From MFD04716-140 sp963703125 (lineage in GTDB: Bacteria; Bacteroidota; Bacteroidia; Flavobacteriales; Flavobacteriaceae), in NCBI GenBank assembly GCA_963703125.1, contig OY969790.1, positions 558,001 through 622,000 of the forward strand: DNA of 64,000 nucleotides, written 5' to 3'. The position numbers were made by a program, and so were the translations under genes. Of this stretch, positions 17,569-26,478 are shown one piece after another; the stretch's first letter is position 1, and the number at the start of each line of letters is the position of its first letter. The notes beneath the pieces are model-generated. The model had not been told where the DNA came from and did no database searches. It saw only the letters and a program-made list of their open reading frames with translations.

Positions 17569-18438
17569 ATGGAACATATGTCTCTTTGGTTTAAAAGAAA
17601 GGAAAAAGGAATCCAGACTTCAACGGATCAAAAAAAGGATACGCCCAAAGGTCTTTGGTACAAATCACCAACAGGCAAAATCGTTGAATATGATGAGTTG
17701 GCCAAAAACTTTTATGTAAGCCCTGAAGATGATTATCATGTACGAATAGGAAGCAAGGAGTATTTTGAGATGCTTTTCGACGAAAACAAGTTCACAGAAC
17801 TTGATACGAAGCTTACCTCAAAAGATCCATTGAAATTTGTTGATACAAAGTCCTATGCAGAGCGGCTAAAAGCGGCCCAGAAAAAAACGGGTCTCAAAGA
17901 TGCAGTACGAACCGCAGTTGGAAAATCAAAAGGTAAAGATCTGGTTGTTGCCTGTATGGATTTTGCCTTTATTGGAGGTTCCATGGGGAGCGTTGTAGGG
18001 GAGAAAATTGCCAGGGCAATCGATTATTCGATCAAAAAGAAAATTCCCTTTCTCATGATTTCCAAATCTGGAGGCGCGAGAATGATGGAAGCGGCACTTT
18101 CACTAATGCAATTGGCAAAGACTTCGGCCAAGCTGGCGCAATTATCGGATGCTGGAATACCGTATATTTCATTATGCACAGACCCCACAACAGGAGGTAC
18201 TACCGCGTCGTATGCAATGTTGGGAGATGTTAATATTTCGGAGCCTGGGGCTCTTATAGGTTTTGCCGGTCCGCGTGTGGTAAAAGAAGCTACGGGAAAG
18301 GATCTTCCAGAAGGTTTCCAGACGGCAGAATTTGTTTTGGAGCATGGTTTTTTGGATTTTATTGTACACAGAAGAGACCTTAAGAAAAAAGTAAATCTCT
18401 ATCTTGATTTAATACAGAACAACGCTATTAGGAAGTAA
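17569..18438 (+). CDS. accD: Acetyl-CoA carboxylase carboxyltransferase subunit beta, without zinc ribbon
   Basis: This 289-residue protein is the beta half of the carboxyltransferase that moves CO2 from biotin to acetyl-CoA, giving malonyl-CoA for fatty acid synthesis. The crotonase-like core is intact (GGSMGSVVGEKIARA, SKSGGARMMEAALSLMQ, TDPTTGGTTASYAMLGD, EPGALIGFAGPRVV). The N-terminal zinc ribbon keeps its fold sequence (GLWYKSPTGK, then NFYVSPEDDYHVRI) but all four zinc cysteines of the E. coli protein are replaced, by Ser/Thr-Gly and Ser/Asp. No Cys occurs before about residue 129. A second ATG at 17578 would remove three residues and matches the usual family start. accA is not nearby. 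Confidence 0.95.
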   Translation: MEHMSLWFKRKEKGIQTSTDQKKDTPKGLWYKSPTGKIVEYDELAKNFYVSPEDDYHVRIGSKEYFEMLFDENKFTELDTKLTSKDPLKFVDTKSYAERLKAAQKKTGLKDAVRTAVGKSKGKDLVVACMDFAFIGGSMGSVVGEKIARAIDYSIKKKIPFLMISKSGGARMMEAALSLMQLAKTSAKLAQLSDAGIPYISLCTDPTTGGTTASYAMLGDVNISEPGALIGFAGPRVVKEATGKDLPEGFQTAEFVLEHGFLDFIVHRRDLKKKVNLYLDLIQNNAIRK

Positions 18439-18450
18439 AGAAATTAATAT

Positions 18451-18458
18451 TATCTTTG
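18451..18458 (+). promoter_or_regulatory. Candidate -7 box (TAnnTTTG) for rpsO
   Basis: TATCTTTG lies 54 bases before the rpsO ATG, leaving a leader of about 48 bases. Confidence 0.5.
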
Positions 18459-18512
18459 CCGCCTGATTGAAGGACAGTCAGATACATAAAAATCATTTAA
18501 AATAATATTGGA

Positions 18513-18782
18513 ATGTATTTAACCAAAGAAGTAAAGGCCGAAATCTTTAAGAAACACGGCGGAAAAAAAGAGAACACAGGTTCTACGGAAGGACAGATCG
18601 CGTTGTTTACACATCGGATCAATCACTTAACTGGCCATCTTAAAAATAACCACAAAGACTACAACACTGAACGTTCGTTGGTTCGTTTGGTAGGTAAAAG
18701 AAGAAGCCTTCTTGATTATATGATAAAGAAAGATATTGTAAAATATCGTGAACTTATCAAAGAATTGAATATTAGAAAGTAA
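18513..18782 (+). CDS. rpsO: 30S ribosomal protein S15
   Basis: This 89-residue protein is the full-length primary 16S rRNA-binding protein S15, which organises the platform of the small subunit. GSTEGQIALFTHRINHLTGHL and the HKDYNTERSLVRLVGKRRSLLDY block that contacts the rRNA three-way junction are conserved, and the ending RELIKELNIRK is normal. It is followed by a strong terminator and then pnp, the same rpsO-pnp order as in many bacteria, where S15 represses its own translation. Whether that control exists here cannot be told from the short leader. Confidence 0.98.
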   Translation: MYLTKEVKAEIFKKHGGKKENTGSTEGQIALFTHRINHLTGHLKNNHKDYNTERSLVRLVGKRRSLLDYMIKKDIVKYRELIKELNIRK

Positions 18783-18786
18783 ATAC

Positions 18787-18818
18787 ATAGGGGCTGAAAA
18801 TTTCAGCCCCTATTTTTT
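18787..18818 (+). terminator. rpsO intrinsic terminator
   Basis: A 12-bp stem (ATAGGGGCTGAA with TTCAGCCCCTAT, 3-base loop) is followed by a run of six T. It begins 5 bases after the rpsO stop. Confidence 0.92.
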
Positions 18819-18934
18819 AATAAAGTCCTTATACTTTTCAATAAGGCGATTACAAAAAGCTGCACACAGTTTTTCATTGGTCAACACAACACACACTCCG
18901 ACCAGTAAGAATGGCGGATAGACCATTGTTTAAT

Positions 18935-18956
18935 AAATCCGGTTGTAACCGGGTTT
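18935..18956 (+). promoter_or_regulatory. Hairpin just upstream of pnp (attenuator-like)
   Basis: AAATCCGGT (18935-18943) pairs with ACCGGGTTT (18948-18956) around a TGTA loop, and T-rich sequence follows. It ends 12 bases before the pnp ATG. This could be a terminator, an attenuator or an RNase III/PNPase control hairpin; in E. coli the pnp leader hairpin is the target of autoregulation. The rest of the 186-base gap after rpsO shows nothing else. Confidence 0.45.
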
Positions 18957-18968
18957 TAAATCAAATTT

Positions 18969-21197
18969 ATGATACCAAAAGTATTTAGAGAGGTCATCGA
19001 CCTTGGTGATGGCAGACAAATCTCCATCGAAACCGGCAAATTGGCAAAACAGGCCCATGGTTCTGTAGTTGTACAATCGGGAAAATGTATGTTGTTGTGT
19101 ACCGTTGTATCCAACTACCAACAAAGTGATGTGGATTTTCTTCCATTGACGGTGGATTACCGTGAAAAATTTGCAGCTTCAGGACGGTATCCTGGTGGTT
19201 TTTTCAAAAGAGAAGCACGACCAAGTGATGGTGAAGTATTGACAATGAGGCTAGTAGACCGTGTATTGCGTCCGCTTTTCCCAAAGGATTATCACGCTGA
19301 AACGCAAGTAATGATCCAATTAATGTCCCATGATGAGGATGTTATGCCAGATGCGATGGCCGGTTTGGCGGCTTCTGCGGCAATTCAACTTTCAGATTTT
19401 CCATTTGAATGTGCTATTTCGGAATGCCGTGTAGGGCGTGTTGATGGGAAATTCATCATTAATCCAACTAGAGCTCAATTATTGGAATCGGACATTGATA
19501 TGGTTATTGGTGCTTCAGCTGACTCCGTAATGATGGTGGAAGGTGAAATGGGGGAAATTTCAGAAGAAGAAATGGTCGAGGCTATTAAGTTTGCCCATGA
19601 TGCCATTAAAATACAATGTACGGCCCAATTGAAGTTAGCGGAAAAAGTGGGCAGAAAAGAGGTTCGTGAGTATACTTTGGAAAGAGAAGATGCCAACCTA
19701 GAGAAGAAAATACGGGCAATGGCTTATGATAAAGTGTATGCAGTTGCGAAAAAGGCTTCGGCCAAACATGAAAGGAGTGCCGCTTTTGATGAAATAAAAG
19801 AAGAAGTGAAAGCGTCTTTTTCTGAAGAAGAAACTGCAGATTATGGCAGTTTAATTTCAAGGTATTTTTACAAAGCCGAAAAAGCAGCTGTTCGTGACCT
19901 TACCTTAAATGAAGGATTGCGACTGGATGGAAGGAAGACCGATGAGATCCGTCCTATCTGGTGTGAGATTGATTATTTACCATCTACCCATGGCTCTGCC
20001 ATTTTTACAAGAGGTGAAACCCAGGCTTTGGCTACTGTTACCTTGGGAACTTCCAGGGAGGCCAACCAAATTGATATGCCATCCTACGAAGGTGAAGAAA
20101 CCTTTTATCTACATTATAATTTCCCTCCTTTCTCCACGGGTGAAGCAAGACCTATCCGCGGAACATCAAGAAGGGAAGTCGGTCATGGCAACTTGGCACA
20201 ACGTGCCCTAAAAGGCATGATTCCCTCAGATTGCCCATATACAGTGAGGGTGGTATCCGAAGTACTTGAAAGCAATGGGTCGTCTTCAATGGCAACCGTA
20301 TGTTCTGGTACAATGGCACTTATGGATGCTGGGGTTCAATTAAAAAAACCGGTATCCGGCATCGCAATGGGCTTGATTTCAGATTCTGAAACAGGCAAGT
20401 ATGCTGTATTATCCGATATTCTTGGTGATGAAGATCATTTAGGGGATATGGATTTTAAAGTTACGGGTACTGCGGACGGAATTACTGCTTGTCAAATGGA
20501 CATTAAAGTAAAAGGATTGTCCTATGAAATATTGGTGAAAGCCTTGAAACAAGCCGCGGCAGGTAGACTTCATATATTGGAGAAACTGGTAGAAACTATT
20601 GCTACTCCCAACCCAGATGTGAAACCACACGCTCCTAAAATGGTCACAAGAACCATTCCTGGTGACTTTATCGGTGCTTTGATCGGCCCTGGTGGTAAAG
20701 TAATTCAAGAATTACAAAAAGCGTCAAAAACGACTATTGTAATCAATGAAGACCCGCTTACAGGTGAAGGCAACGTTGAAATACTAGGAACCTCTCAAGA
20801 GGGTATTGATATGGTATTGGCAAAAATTGATTCGATACTATTCAAGCCAGTTGTGGGTGAGGCTTACAAAGTAAAGGTCATTAAAATGTTAGATTTTGGT
20901 GCTGTAGTAGAATATTTAGATGCTCCGGGCAATGAAACACTTTTACATGTATCCGAATTGGCTTGGGAACGAACTGAAAATGTAACCGATGTTGTAAATA
21001 TGGGTGATGTTTTTGAAGTAAAGTATTTCGGTGTAGACCCTAAGACCCGCAAGGAAAAAGTGTCTCGTAAGGCATTATTGCCTAAACCGGAAGGTTATGT
21101 TGAAAGACCACCTCGTAGCAATGATCGAGGTAGGGATGATCGAAGAGGAGGCGGAAGGGATAGCCGTGACCGAGATCGTAAACCAAGAAGGGATTAG
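18969..21197 (+). CDS. pnp: Polyribonucleotide nucleotidyltransferase (PNPase)
   Basis: This 742-residue trimeric exoribonuclease degrades RNA 3' to 5' with phosphate. Two RNase PH-like domains flank an all-helical domain: RNase PH 1 up to about residue 215 (VDYREKFAASGRYPGGFFKRE), and the catalytic RNase PH 2 with RPIRGTSRREVGHGNLAQRAL and the DILGDEDHLGDMDFKVTG acidic cluster. A KH domain (IGALIGPGGKVIQELQ) and an S1 domain follow. The last about 35 residues are an Arg/Gly/Asp-rich tail (RGRDDRRGGGRDSRDRDRK) not present in the E. coli enzyme, likely an extra RNA-binding or partner-binding tail. It follows rpsO and precedes rpoD. Confidence 0.97.
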   Translation: MIPKVFREVIDLGDGRQISIETGKLAKQAHGSVVVQSGKCMLLCTVVSNYQQSDVDFLPLTVDYREKFAASGRYPGGFFKREARPSDGEVLTMRLVDRVLRPLFPKDYHAETQVMIQLMSHDEDVMPDAMAGLAASAAIQLSDFPFECAISECRVGRVDGKFIINPTRAQLLESDIDMVIGASADSVMMVEGEMGEISEEEMVEAIKFAHDAIKIQCTAQLKLAEKVGRKEVREYTLEREDANLEKKIRAMAYDKVYAVAKKASAKHERSAAFDEIKEEVKASFSEEETADYGSLISRYFYKAEKAAVRDLTLNEGLRLDGRKTDEIRPIWCEIDYLPSTHGSAIFTRGETQALATVTLGTSREANQIDMPSYEGEETFYLHYNFPPFSTGEARPIRGTSRREVGHGNLAQRALKGMIPSDCPYTVRVVSEVLESNGSSSMATVCSGTMALMDAGVQLKKPVSGIAMGLISDSETGKYAVLSDILGDEDHLGDMDFKVTGTADGITACQMDIKVKGLSYEILVKALKQAAAGRLHILEKLVETIATPNPDVKPHAPKMVTRTIPGDFIGALIGPGGKVIQELQKASKTTIVINEDPLTGEGNVEILGTSQEGIDMVLAKIDSILFKPVVGEAYKVKVIKMLDFGAVVEYLDAPGNETLLHVSELAWERTENVTDVVNMGDVFEVKYFGVDPKTRKEKVSRKALLPKPEGYVERPPRSNDRGRDDRRGGGRDSRDRDRKPRRD

Positions 21198-21214
21198 AAA
21201 CCAACCAATTTATG

Positions 21215-21253
21215 AAAAGCCACAAGTATCATCTGATACTTGTGGCTTTTTAA
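21215..21253 (+). terminator. pnp intrinsic terminator
   Basis: A 17-base arm 21215-21231 is perfectly complementary to 21234-21250, forming a long GC-poor stem (core GCCACAAGTATC) that ends in T residues. It starts 18 bases after the pnp stop. Confidence 0.9.
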
Positions 21254-21359
21254 TGCAATTTAACCGAATAATCGAGTTTTTTTAATCGGTTTGTAACATT
21301 TCCAGCTTTTTTACGTATAAGTATATGCAGTCTATGCGACACGAACTTAACTTATTTAA

Positions 21360-22224
21360 ATGAGACAGCTTAAGATTACAAAACAGGTCACCAATAGGGA
21401 GACCGCATCTTTGGACAAGTACTTGCAAGAAATTGGCAAAGTTGACTTGATTACTGCAGATGAAGAAGTAGAATTGGCACAACGAATCAAGGCAGGCGAT
21501 CAGGCAGCCCTTGAAAAACTCACCAAAGCCAATCTTCGATTCGTGGTATCGGTCGCAAAGCAGTACCAAAACCAAGGACTTACACTTCCGGATTTGATCA
21601 ATGAAGGAAACTTGGGATTGATCAAAGCCGCACAACGTTTTGACGAAACCCGTGGATTTAAATTTATATCCTACGCCGTTTGGTGGATCCGTCAATCGAT
21701 TTTACAGGCTTTGGCAGAACAATCCCGTATTGTTAGATTGCCTTTGAACAAAATTGGATCTATCAATAAGATAAATAAGACATTCGCATTTTTAGAGCAG
21801 GCACACGAGCGTCAACCTTCCGCCGAAGAAATTGCGAAAGAATTGGATATGACCGTAGAGGATGTGAAGCAATCCTTGAAAAACTCTGGACGACACGTAT
21901 CAATGGATGCCCCTTTGATCGATGGTGAAGATTCCAACCTTTATGATGTACTTCGTAGTGGTGAGTCCCCTAATCCAGATCGTGAATTATTGCATGAATC
22001 TTTGAGGAGCCGAAATAGAGCGCGCTTTGGAAACATTGACACCAAGGGAGGCAGATGTTATTCGTTTGTATTTTGGATTGGCAGGCCAGCACTCCATGAC
22101 GTTGGAGGAAATAGGTGAAACATTTGACCTTACAAGAGAGAGAGTTCGTCAGATTAAAGAAAAAGCAATCAGAAGGTTAAAACATACCTCAAGAAGTAAG
22201 ATATTGAAGACTTATCTTGGCTAA
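21360..22224 (+). CDS. rpoD: Housekeeping RNA polymerase sigma factor RpoD, frameshifted in this sequence
   Basis: This is the primary sigma-70 factor of Bacteroidota, short because it lacks most of region 1.1. Region 1.2 starts at TASLDKYLQEIGKV, region 2 holds NLRFVVSVAKQYQNQGL and the KFISYAVWWIRQSI motif, region 3 follows, and region 4 has RREADVIRLYFGLAGQ-like sequence and TFDLTRERVRQIKEKAIRRL. The frame breaks at 22010-22011: the first frame runs 21360-22118 and loses the family sequence after HESLRS, while the true C-terminus continues in another frame from about 22012 to 22224. Removing one C in the CC at 22010-22011 joins them as SEIERALETLTPREAD and gives 287 residues, the normal length. 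As RpoD is essential, a sequence error is the likeliest cause. Confidence 0.93.
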
Positions 22225-22330
22225 ATCAACTGCCATGATGTCAATTGTCAGGGGCCAAGACACAAATTATGTGTTAAATATTCCATAAATTGGAATTTTG
22301 GAACAAAAGTTGTAATTTGTGAAACATAAC

Positions 22331-22358
22331 AACAGTTTATCATGACTGTTCGTTTTTT
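22331..22358 (+). terminator. First rpoD terminator
   Basis: AACAGT (22331-22336) pairs with ACTGTT (22345-22350) around an 8-base loop and is followed by CGTTTTTTG. It is weaker than the one just downstream. Confidence 0.55.
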
Positions 22359-22370
22359 GATTGATGAATA

Positions 22371-22397
22371 AACTCCGGCTGATTACCGGAGTTTTTT
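22371..22397 (+). terminator. Second rpoD terminator
   Basis: An 8-bp GC-rich stem (AACTCCGG with CCGGAGTT, loop of 7) followed by a run of T. Two tandem terminators thus separate rpoD from the VF530 gene. Confidence 0.85.
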
Positions 22398-22506
22398 CAT
22401 TTAAGAAATTGCCTCTAACCCCCAATATCATGGTATTAAAGATTATTTTCGTAACCGCTTTATGATTATAATTTCAAGGTAAAGATCTTGATCAAACCAA
22501 AAAAAT

Positions 22507-22737
22507 ATGGATTCACCAGATAACATTCAACCCAACAATCCCTTACATGGTGTAAAATTATTGGACATTTTGGAGTATCTGACCCAAATATATACATGGG
22601 ATGAATTAGCGGCCAGAATTAATATCAATTGTTTTAAAAGTAATCCGTCTATAAAATCTTCATTGAATTTTTTAAGGAAAACACCTTGGGCCAGGGAAAA
22701 AGTAGAGCAGCTTTATCTAAAATCAATCGGCAAATAA
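22507..22737 (+). CDS. VF530-family (DUF2132) small DNA-binding protein
   Basis: This 76-residue protein matches the VF530/DUF2132 family along its length: NPLHGVKLLDILEYLTQIYTW, then ININCFKSNPSIKSSL and the signature FLRKTPWAREKVEQLYL. The family is a small four-helix protein from gamma-proteobacteria and Bacteroidota, with a structural similarity to DNA-binding folds; its cellular role is not established. It is followed by trmL after 6 bases, so the two are co-transcribed. Confidence 0.92.
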   Translation: MDSPDNIQPNNPLHGVKLLDILEYLTQIYTWDELAARININCFKSNPSIKSSLNFLRKTPWAREKVEQLYLKSIGK

Positions 22738-22743
22738 AAACGA

Positions 22744-23205
22744 ATGGCTTTTAACATTGTTCTAATAGAACCCGAAATACCCAATAATACGGGTAATATA
22801 GGAAGATTGGCTTTGGCCACCGGTTCAAATCTTCATTTGGTAAAACCATTTGGTTTTGAACTTGATGATAAAAGGGTAAAACGCGCGGGCCTTGATTATT
22901 GGAAACATCTTTCCCTTCATCTATATGAAAGCCTGGATGATTTTTTTTTAACCCATGGGGATAAGACAATGGCATTTTTTTCAAGCCATGCCGCCCAAGA
23001 ACATTGGTCCTTGACTTATGAGGCCAATATGTTTCTAATTTTTGGGAAAGAATCGGTTGGACTATCAAAGGAAATAACCGACAAATATGTTAAACAGCTT
23101 TATAAAATTCCCCTCTATAATAAACATATTCGCAGCTTAAACCTATCCAACGCCGTTGGAATTTCCCTATATGAAGGATTAAGGCAACTTCAATTGCATT
23201 ATTAA
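22744..23205 (+). CDS. trmL: tRNA (cytidine(34)-2'-O)-methyltransferase
   Basis: This 153-residue minimal SPOUT enzyme is a single trefoil-knot domain matching TrmL/YibK, which methylates the ribose of the wobble base (C34 or cmnm5U34) in leucine tRNAs. Motif 1 is IEPEIPNNTGNIGRL, motif 2 is LIFGKESVGLSKEI, and motif 3 is LNLSNAVGISLYEGLRQ. The gene lies 6 bases after the VF530 gene. Length and motifs are normal; no fusion. Confidence 0.95.
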   Translation: MAFNIVLIEPEIPNNTGNIGRLALATGSNLHLVKPFGFELDDKRVKRAGLDYWKHLSLHLYESLDDFFLTHGDKTMAFFSSHAAQEHWSLTYEANMFLIFGKESVGLSKEITDKYVKQLYKIPLYNKHIRSLNLSNAVGISLYEGLRQLQLHY

Positions 23206-23300
23206 CAATTCTCTTGACTCTTGGACTACTTTCGACAGGCCATTGTAACTTTTATTGGACAGTTTTAATACTTTTATAAAAATGAAATTTATCTTCTATC

Positions 23301-26300
23301 ATGGTTAAAAATAATTATGGGGTGCTTTTTGTACTATTCGTCTTTAGCATTTCAGGCGCATTTGCCCAAAAGAAGTCGAAAATTACAACTCCAGCTAACC
23401 AACCAATTGACAAAAGCTTCTATGAGGGATTGGAATGGCGAAATATTGGTCCCAACCGCGGTGGTCGCTCTTTAGGTTCTGCCGGTAGCCCCGGTAGACC
23501 CAATGAATATTATTTTGGAGCTACAGGGGGAGGTCTATGGAAAACGACCGATGGTGGCAACGAATGGGCACCTGTCACCGATGGACAGATTACAAGTTCT
23601 TCCGTGGGTGCAGTTGCCATCGCCGAAACCAATCCAGATATTGTATATATTGGCATGGGCGAGGTGCAATTAAGGGGAAGTATAACACAAGGAGATGGGG
23701 TTTACAAAACCAAGGATGGCGGAAAAACATGGCGTCATTTAGGATTAAAGGAAACACAGGCCGTTGCGCGCATTCGAATTCACCCTACCAATCCAGATAT
23801 TGTTTATGTGGCTGCATTGGGCCACCCCTATGGCGAAAATGAAGAGCGTGGTGTCTTCCGTAGCAAGGATGGCGGAAATACTTGGGATAAGGTCTTGTAC
23901 GTAAGCAACAAAGCGGGTGCCGTAGATTTGATTATAGACCGCAATAATCCTAAAGTTCTCTACGCCAGCACATGGCAAGTTTATCGTAAGGCATGGAAGA
24001 TGTGGGGTGGTGGCCCCGATTGCAAACTATGGAAATCGGTTGATGGTGGTGACACTTGGATCGATTTGACCAATAATCCCGGCATGCCCGTGGGACCGCT
24101 TGGAAAAATTGGGGTCACCGTGTCACCAGCAGATTCAAATAGGGTCTGGGCCATTGTTGAGGCCAATGAAGGTGGAGTTTTTCGTTCAGACGATGCTGGC
24201 AAGACATGGCAACGTACCAATGAAGAACGTAAACTACGACAACGGGCTTTCTATTATTCCCGCATCTATGCGGATCCTTGGGACAAAGAGACAGTTTATG
24301 GCCTAAATGTAGATTTCTGGAAATCGACAGATGGTGGAAAAACATTTGACACCGAAATAAAAGTCCCACATGGCGATAACCATGATCTTTGGATAGATCC
24401 CAATAACCCAGACCGCATGATAAGCTCCAATGATGGCGGTGGTATCGTTAGTATCAACGGTGGTAAAACTTGGACAGAAGAGGATTATTGTACCACCCAA
24501 TTATATCATGTAATGGCTACAAGTGATGTGCCATACCATGTTGCTGGCGCACAGCAAGATAATAGCACTTTAGCCATTCCCAGTGATGGCTGGGAATACA
24601 TGCAAGCTGGCGGGCCCAACCATGGCTGGTATTATGAAGTCGGGGGCGGAGAAAGTGGATGGATCACACAGCATCCGGAAAATGCGGATATTTTTTATGC
24701 GGGAAGTCAAGGTGCTCTTTTAACAAGATATGATAGAAGCAACGGCCAGTCAAGAGATATTCAAGTATATCCGCGATTCTTTTCCGGGGAACCGGCAAGT
24801 GCCTTGCCCGAAAGATGGCAATGGACATTCCCTATTATGTTCGCCCCACAAGATTCAAAAGTGATGTACACTTGTTCCCAACATGTTTGGAAAACAACCA
24901 ATGACGGACAGTCTTGGGAAAAAATAAGTCCAGACCTAACGTATGCCGATCCTTCTACTCTTGGTGTTACTGGCGGAATCATTACCAATGACATGAACGG
25001 TCCAGAGATTTATGCAACGGTATTCGCCCTAGCACCTTCTTTTCATGATATCAATACTATTTGGGCAGGATCAGATGATGGAAAAATACATATTACAAGA
25101 GATGGAGGTAGGAATTGGTCAGATATTACACCCAAAGATTTACCTAAATTTTCAAGGGTTAGCATCATAGATGAATCAAAACATCGTCCCGGAACTTTGT
25201 TTGTAGCCGCGAATAGATATCAGGTCGACGACCGACAACCGTATGTCTTCAAAACCCATGATTATGGTGAAACATGGACAAAAATTATTGATGGCATTGA
25301 GGATGGTCACTTCGCAAGGGCCATTCGCGAGGATCCAGTGCGCGAAGGTTTGCTCTTTTTGGCAACGGAACACGGAGTATATTTTTCAATGAACGATGGT
25401 GGGCTGTGGCAAAGTTTACAACTAAAACTCCCTGATACACCTATACGGGATTTAGTCATCAAGGATAATGATGTGGTATTGGGTTCCCATGGCCGTGGTT
25501 TTTGGATTCTTGATGACATTCAACCACTAAGACAATATACTGATGAAATGAAAAACCGATCCGCTACCCTTTTTCAACCATCGGATGCTATTCGTGGTAT
25601 CGGAGATGCGACTTTTCAATATTATTTAAAAGAGCAACAGGATACAATAACATTTGAGATATTGGATGCCAATGATAAGCTGATCAACACATTCACAGGT
25701 AGTAAACCAAAATATGAAGTTGATCCAGACCTTCCATGGTGGAAGAAAGGAGGGTCTTCCAAACCAACTACTGCCAATGGTTTGAACACTTTTAAATGGG
25801 ATATGAGGTATCCGGGGGCCGTTGAATTTGAGGGTATGATAATCTGGAGTGGCGCACCCCAAAGAGGCCCAAAAGCGCCATTGGACAATTATAAAGTGCG
25901 TATGAAAACAAAGGACTATGAAAAAACCTACCCTTTTTCAATACGTATGAACCCCAATCTTAAAGGGATAACCGATGGAGATTTAAAGGAGCAATTTGAC
26001 TTGGCGGAAAAAATTATGAAGAAAACAAGTGCCGCCAATGAAGCTGTCATCAAAATTCGGGATATTCGAAAAAAGATAAACGATAATAGGGAAAAAATTA
26101 ATGAATCTGATTTCAAGAATGCCATAAACCCTTTTTTAACCAAGATGGCAACAATTGAGGAAAATCTGTATCAAGTAAAAAATCAGTCAGGACAAGATCC
26201 CCTTAATTTTCCAATAAAATTGAACAATCGACTTGCCTCTTTGAGGCGAAGTGTTGAAGATGGTGACGCAAAACCAACCGATGGGGCCTATCTGGTTTTT

Positions 26301-26420
26301 GGGGAATTATCGGCCGAACTTGAAAAGGAGTTATCGAATCTTGACAACGTTTTAAAAGAAGGGCTCCCCATCGTTAATGAGCAATTAAAAAAAGTGGGGG
26401 TATCAGATATAAAGTTATAA
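23301..26420 (+). CDS. Large secreted Asp-box (BNR/sortilin-like) repeat protein
   Basis: The 1039-residue product starts with a Sec signal peptide (MVKNNYGVLFVLFVFSISGAFAQ). About ten Asp-box motifs of the form S/T-x-D-x-G-x-T-W follow, for example KTTDGGNEW, KTKDGGKTW, RSKDGGNTW, KSVDGGDTW, RSDDAGKTW and KTHDYGETW. They build one or two beta-propellers of the VPS10/sortilin or YCF48 type. The last 280 residues are different: a beta domain near residues 780-870 and a Lys/Glu-rich helical segment near 890-1030. Database names often call such proteins glycosyl hydrolases, but no catalytic residues of sialidases can be recognised. No T9SS C-terminal sorting domain is evident. It is flanked by trmL and rpe with its own spacing; function unknown. 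Confidence 0.8.
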   Translation: MVKNNYGVLFVLFVFSISGAFAQKKSKITTPANQPIDKSFYEGLEWRNIGPNRGGRSLGSAGSPGRPNEYYFGATGGGLWKTTDGGNEWAPVTDGQITSSSVGAVAIAETNPDIVYIGMGEVQLRGSITQGDGVYKTKDGGKTWRHLGLKETQAVARIRIHPTNPDIVYVAALGHPYGENEERGVFRSKDGGNTWDKVLYVSNKAGAVDLIIDRNNPKVLYASTWQVYRKAWKMWGGGPDCKLWKSVDGGDTWIDLTNNPGMPVGPLGKIGVTVSPADSNRVWAIVEANEGGVFRSDDAGKTWQRTNEERKLRQRAFYYSRIYADPWDKETVYGLNVDFWKSTDGGKTFDTEIKVPHGDNHDLWIDPNNPDRMISSNDGGGIVSINGGKTWTEEDYCTTQLYHVMATSDVPYHVAGAQQDNSTLAIPSDGWEYMQAGGPNHGWYYEVGGGESGWITQHPENADIFYAGSQGALLTRYDRSNGQSRDIQVYPRFFSGEPASALPERWQWTFPIMFAPQDSKVMYTCSQHVWKTTNDGQSWEKISPDLTYADPSTLGVTGGIITNDMNGPEIYATVFALAPSFHDINTIWAGSDDGKIHITRDGGRNWSDITPKDLPKFSRVSIIDESKHRPGTLFVAANRYQVDDRQPYVFKTHDYGETWTKIIDGIEDGHFARAIREDPVREGLLFLATEHGVYFSMNDGGLWQSLQLKLPDTPIRDLVIKDNDVVLGSHGRGFWILDDIQPLRQYTDEMKNRSATLFQPSDAIRGIGDATFQYYLKEQQDTITFEILDANDKLINTFTGSKPKYEVDPDLPWWKKGGSSKPTTANGLNTFKWDMRYPGAVEFEGMIIWSGAPQRGPKAPLDNYKVRMKTKDYEKTYPFSIRMNPNLKGITDGDLKEQFDLAEKIMKKTSAANEAVIKIRDIRKKINDNREKINESDFKNAINPFLTKMATIEENLYQVKNQSGQDPLNFPIKLNNRLASLRRSVEDGDAKPTDGAYLVFGELSAELEKELSNLDNVLKEGLPIVNEQLKKVGVSDIKL

Positions 26421-26446
26421 TCAATTTTCAGGAACAGACGATTCAT

Positions 26447-26454
26447 TACCTTTG
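26447..26454 (+). promoter_or_regulatory. Candidate -7 box (TAnnTTTG) for rpe-ypdA
   Basis: TACCTTTG lies 24 bases before the rpe ATG. No -33 TTG at the usual distance was found. Confidence 0.5.
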
Positions 26455-26478
26455 TAAATAATTACGATTGTGTAGCAA

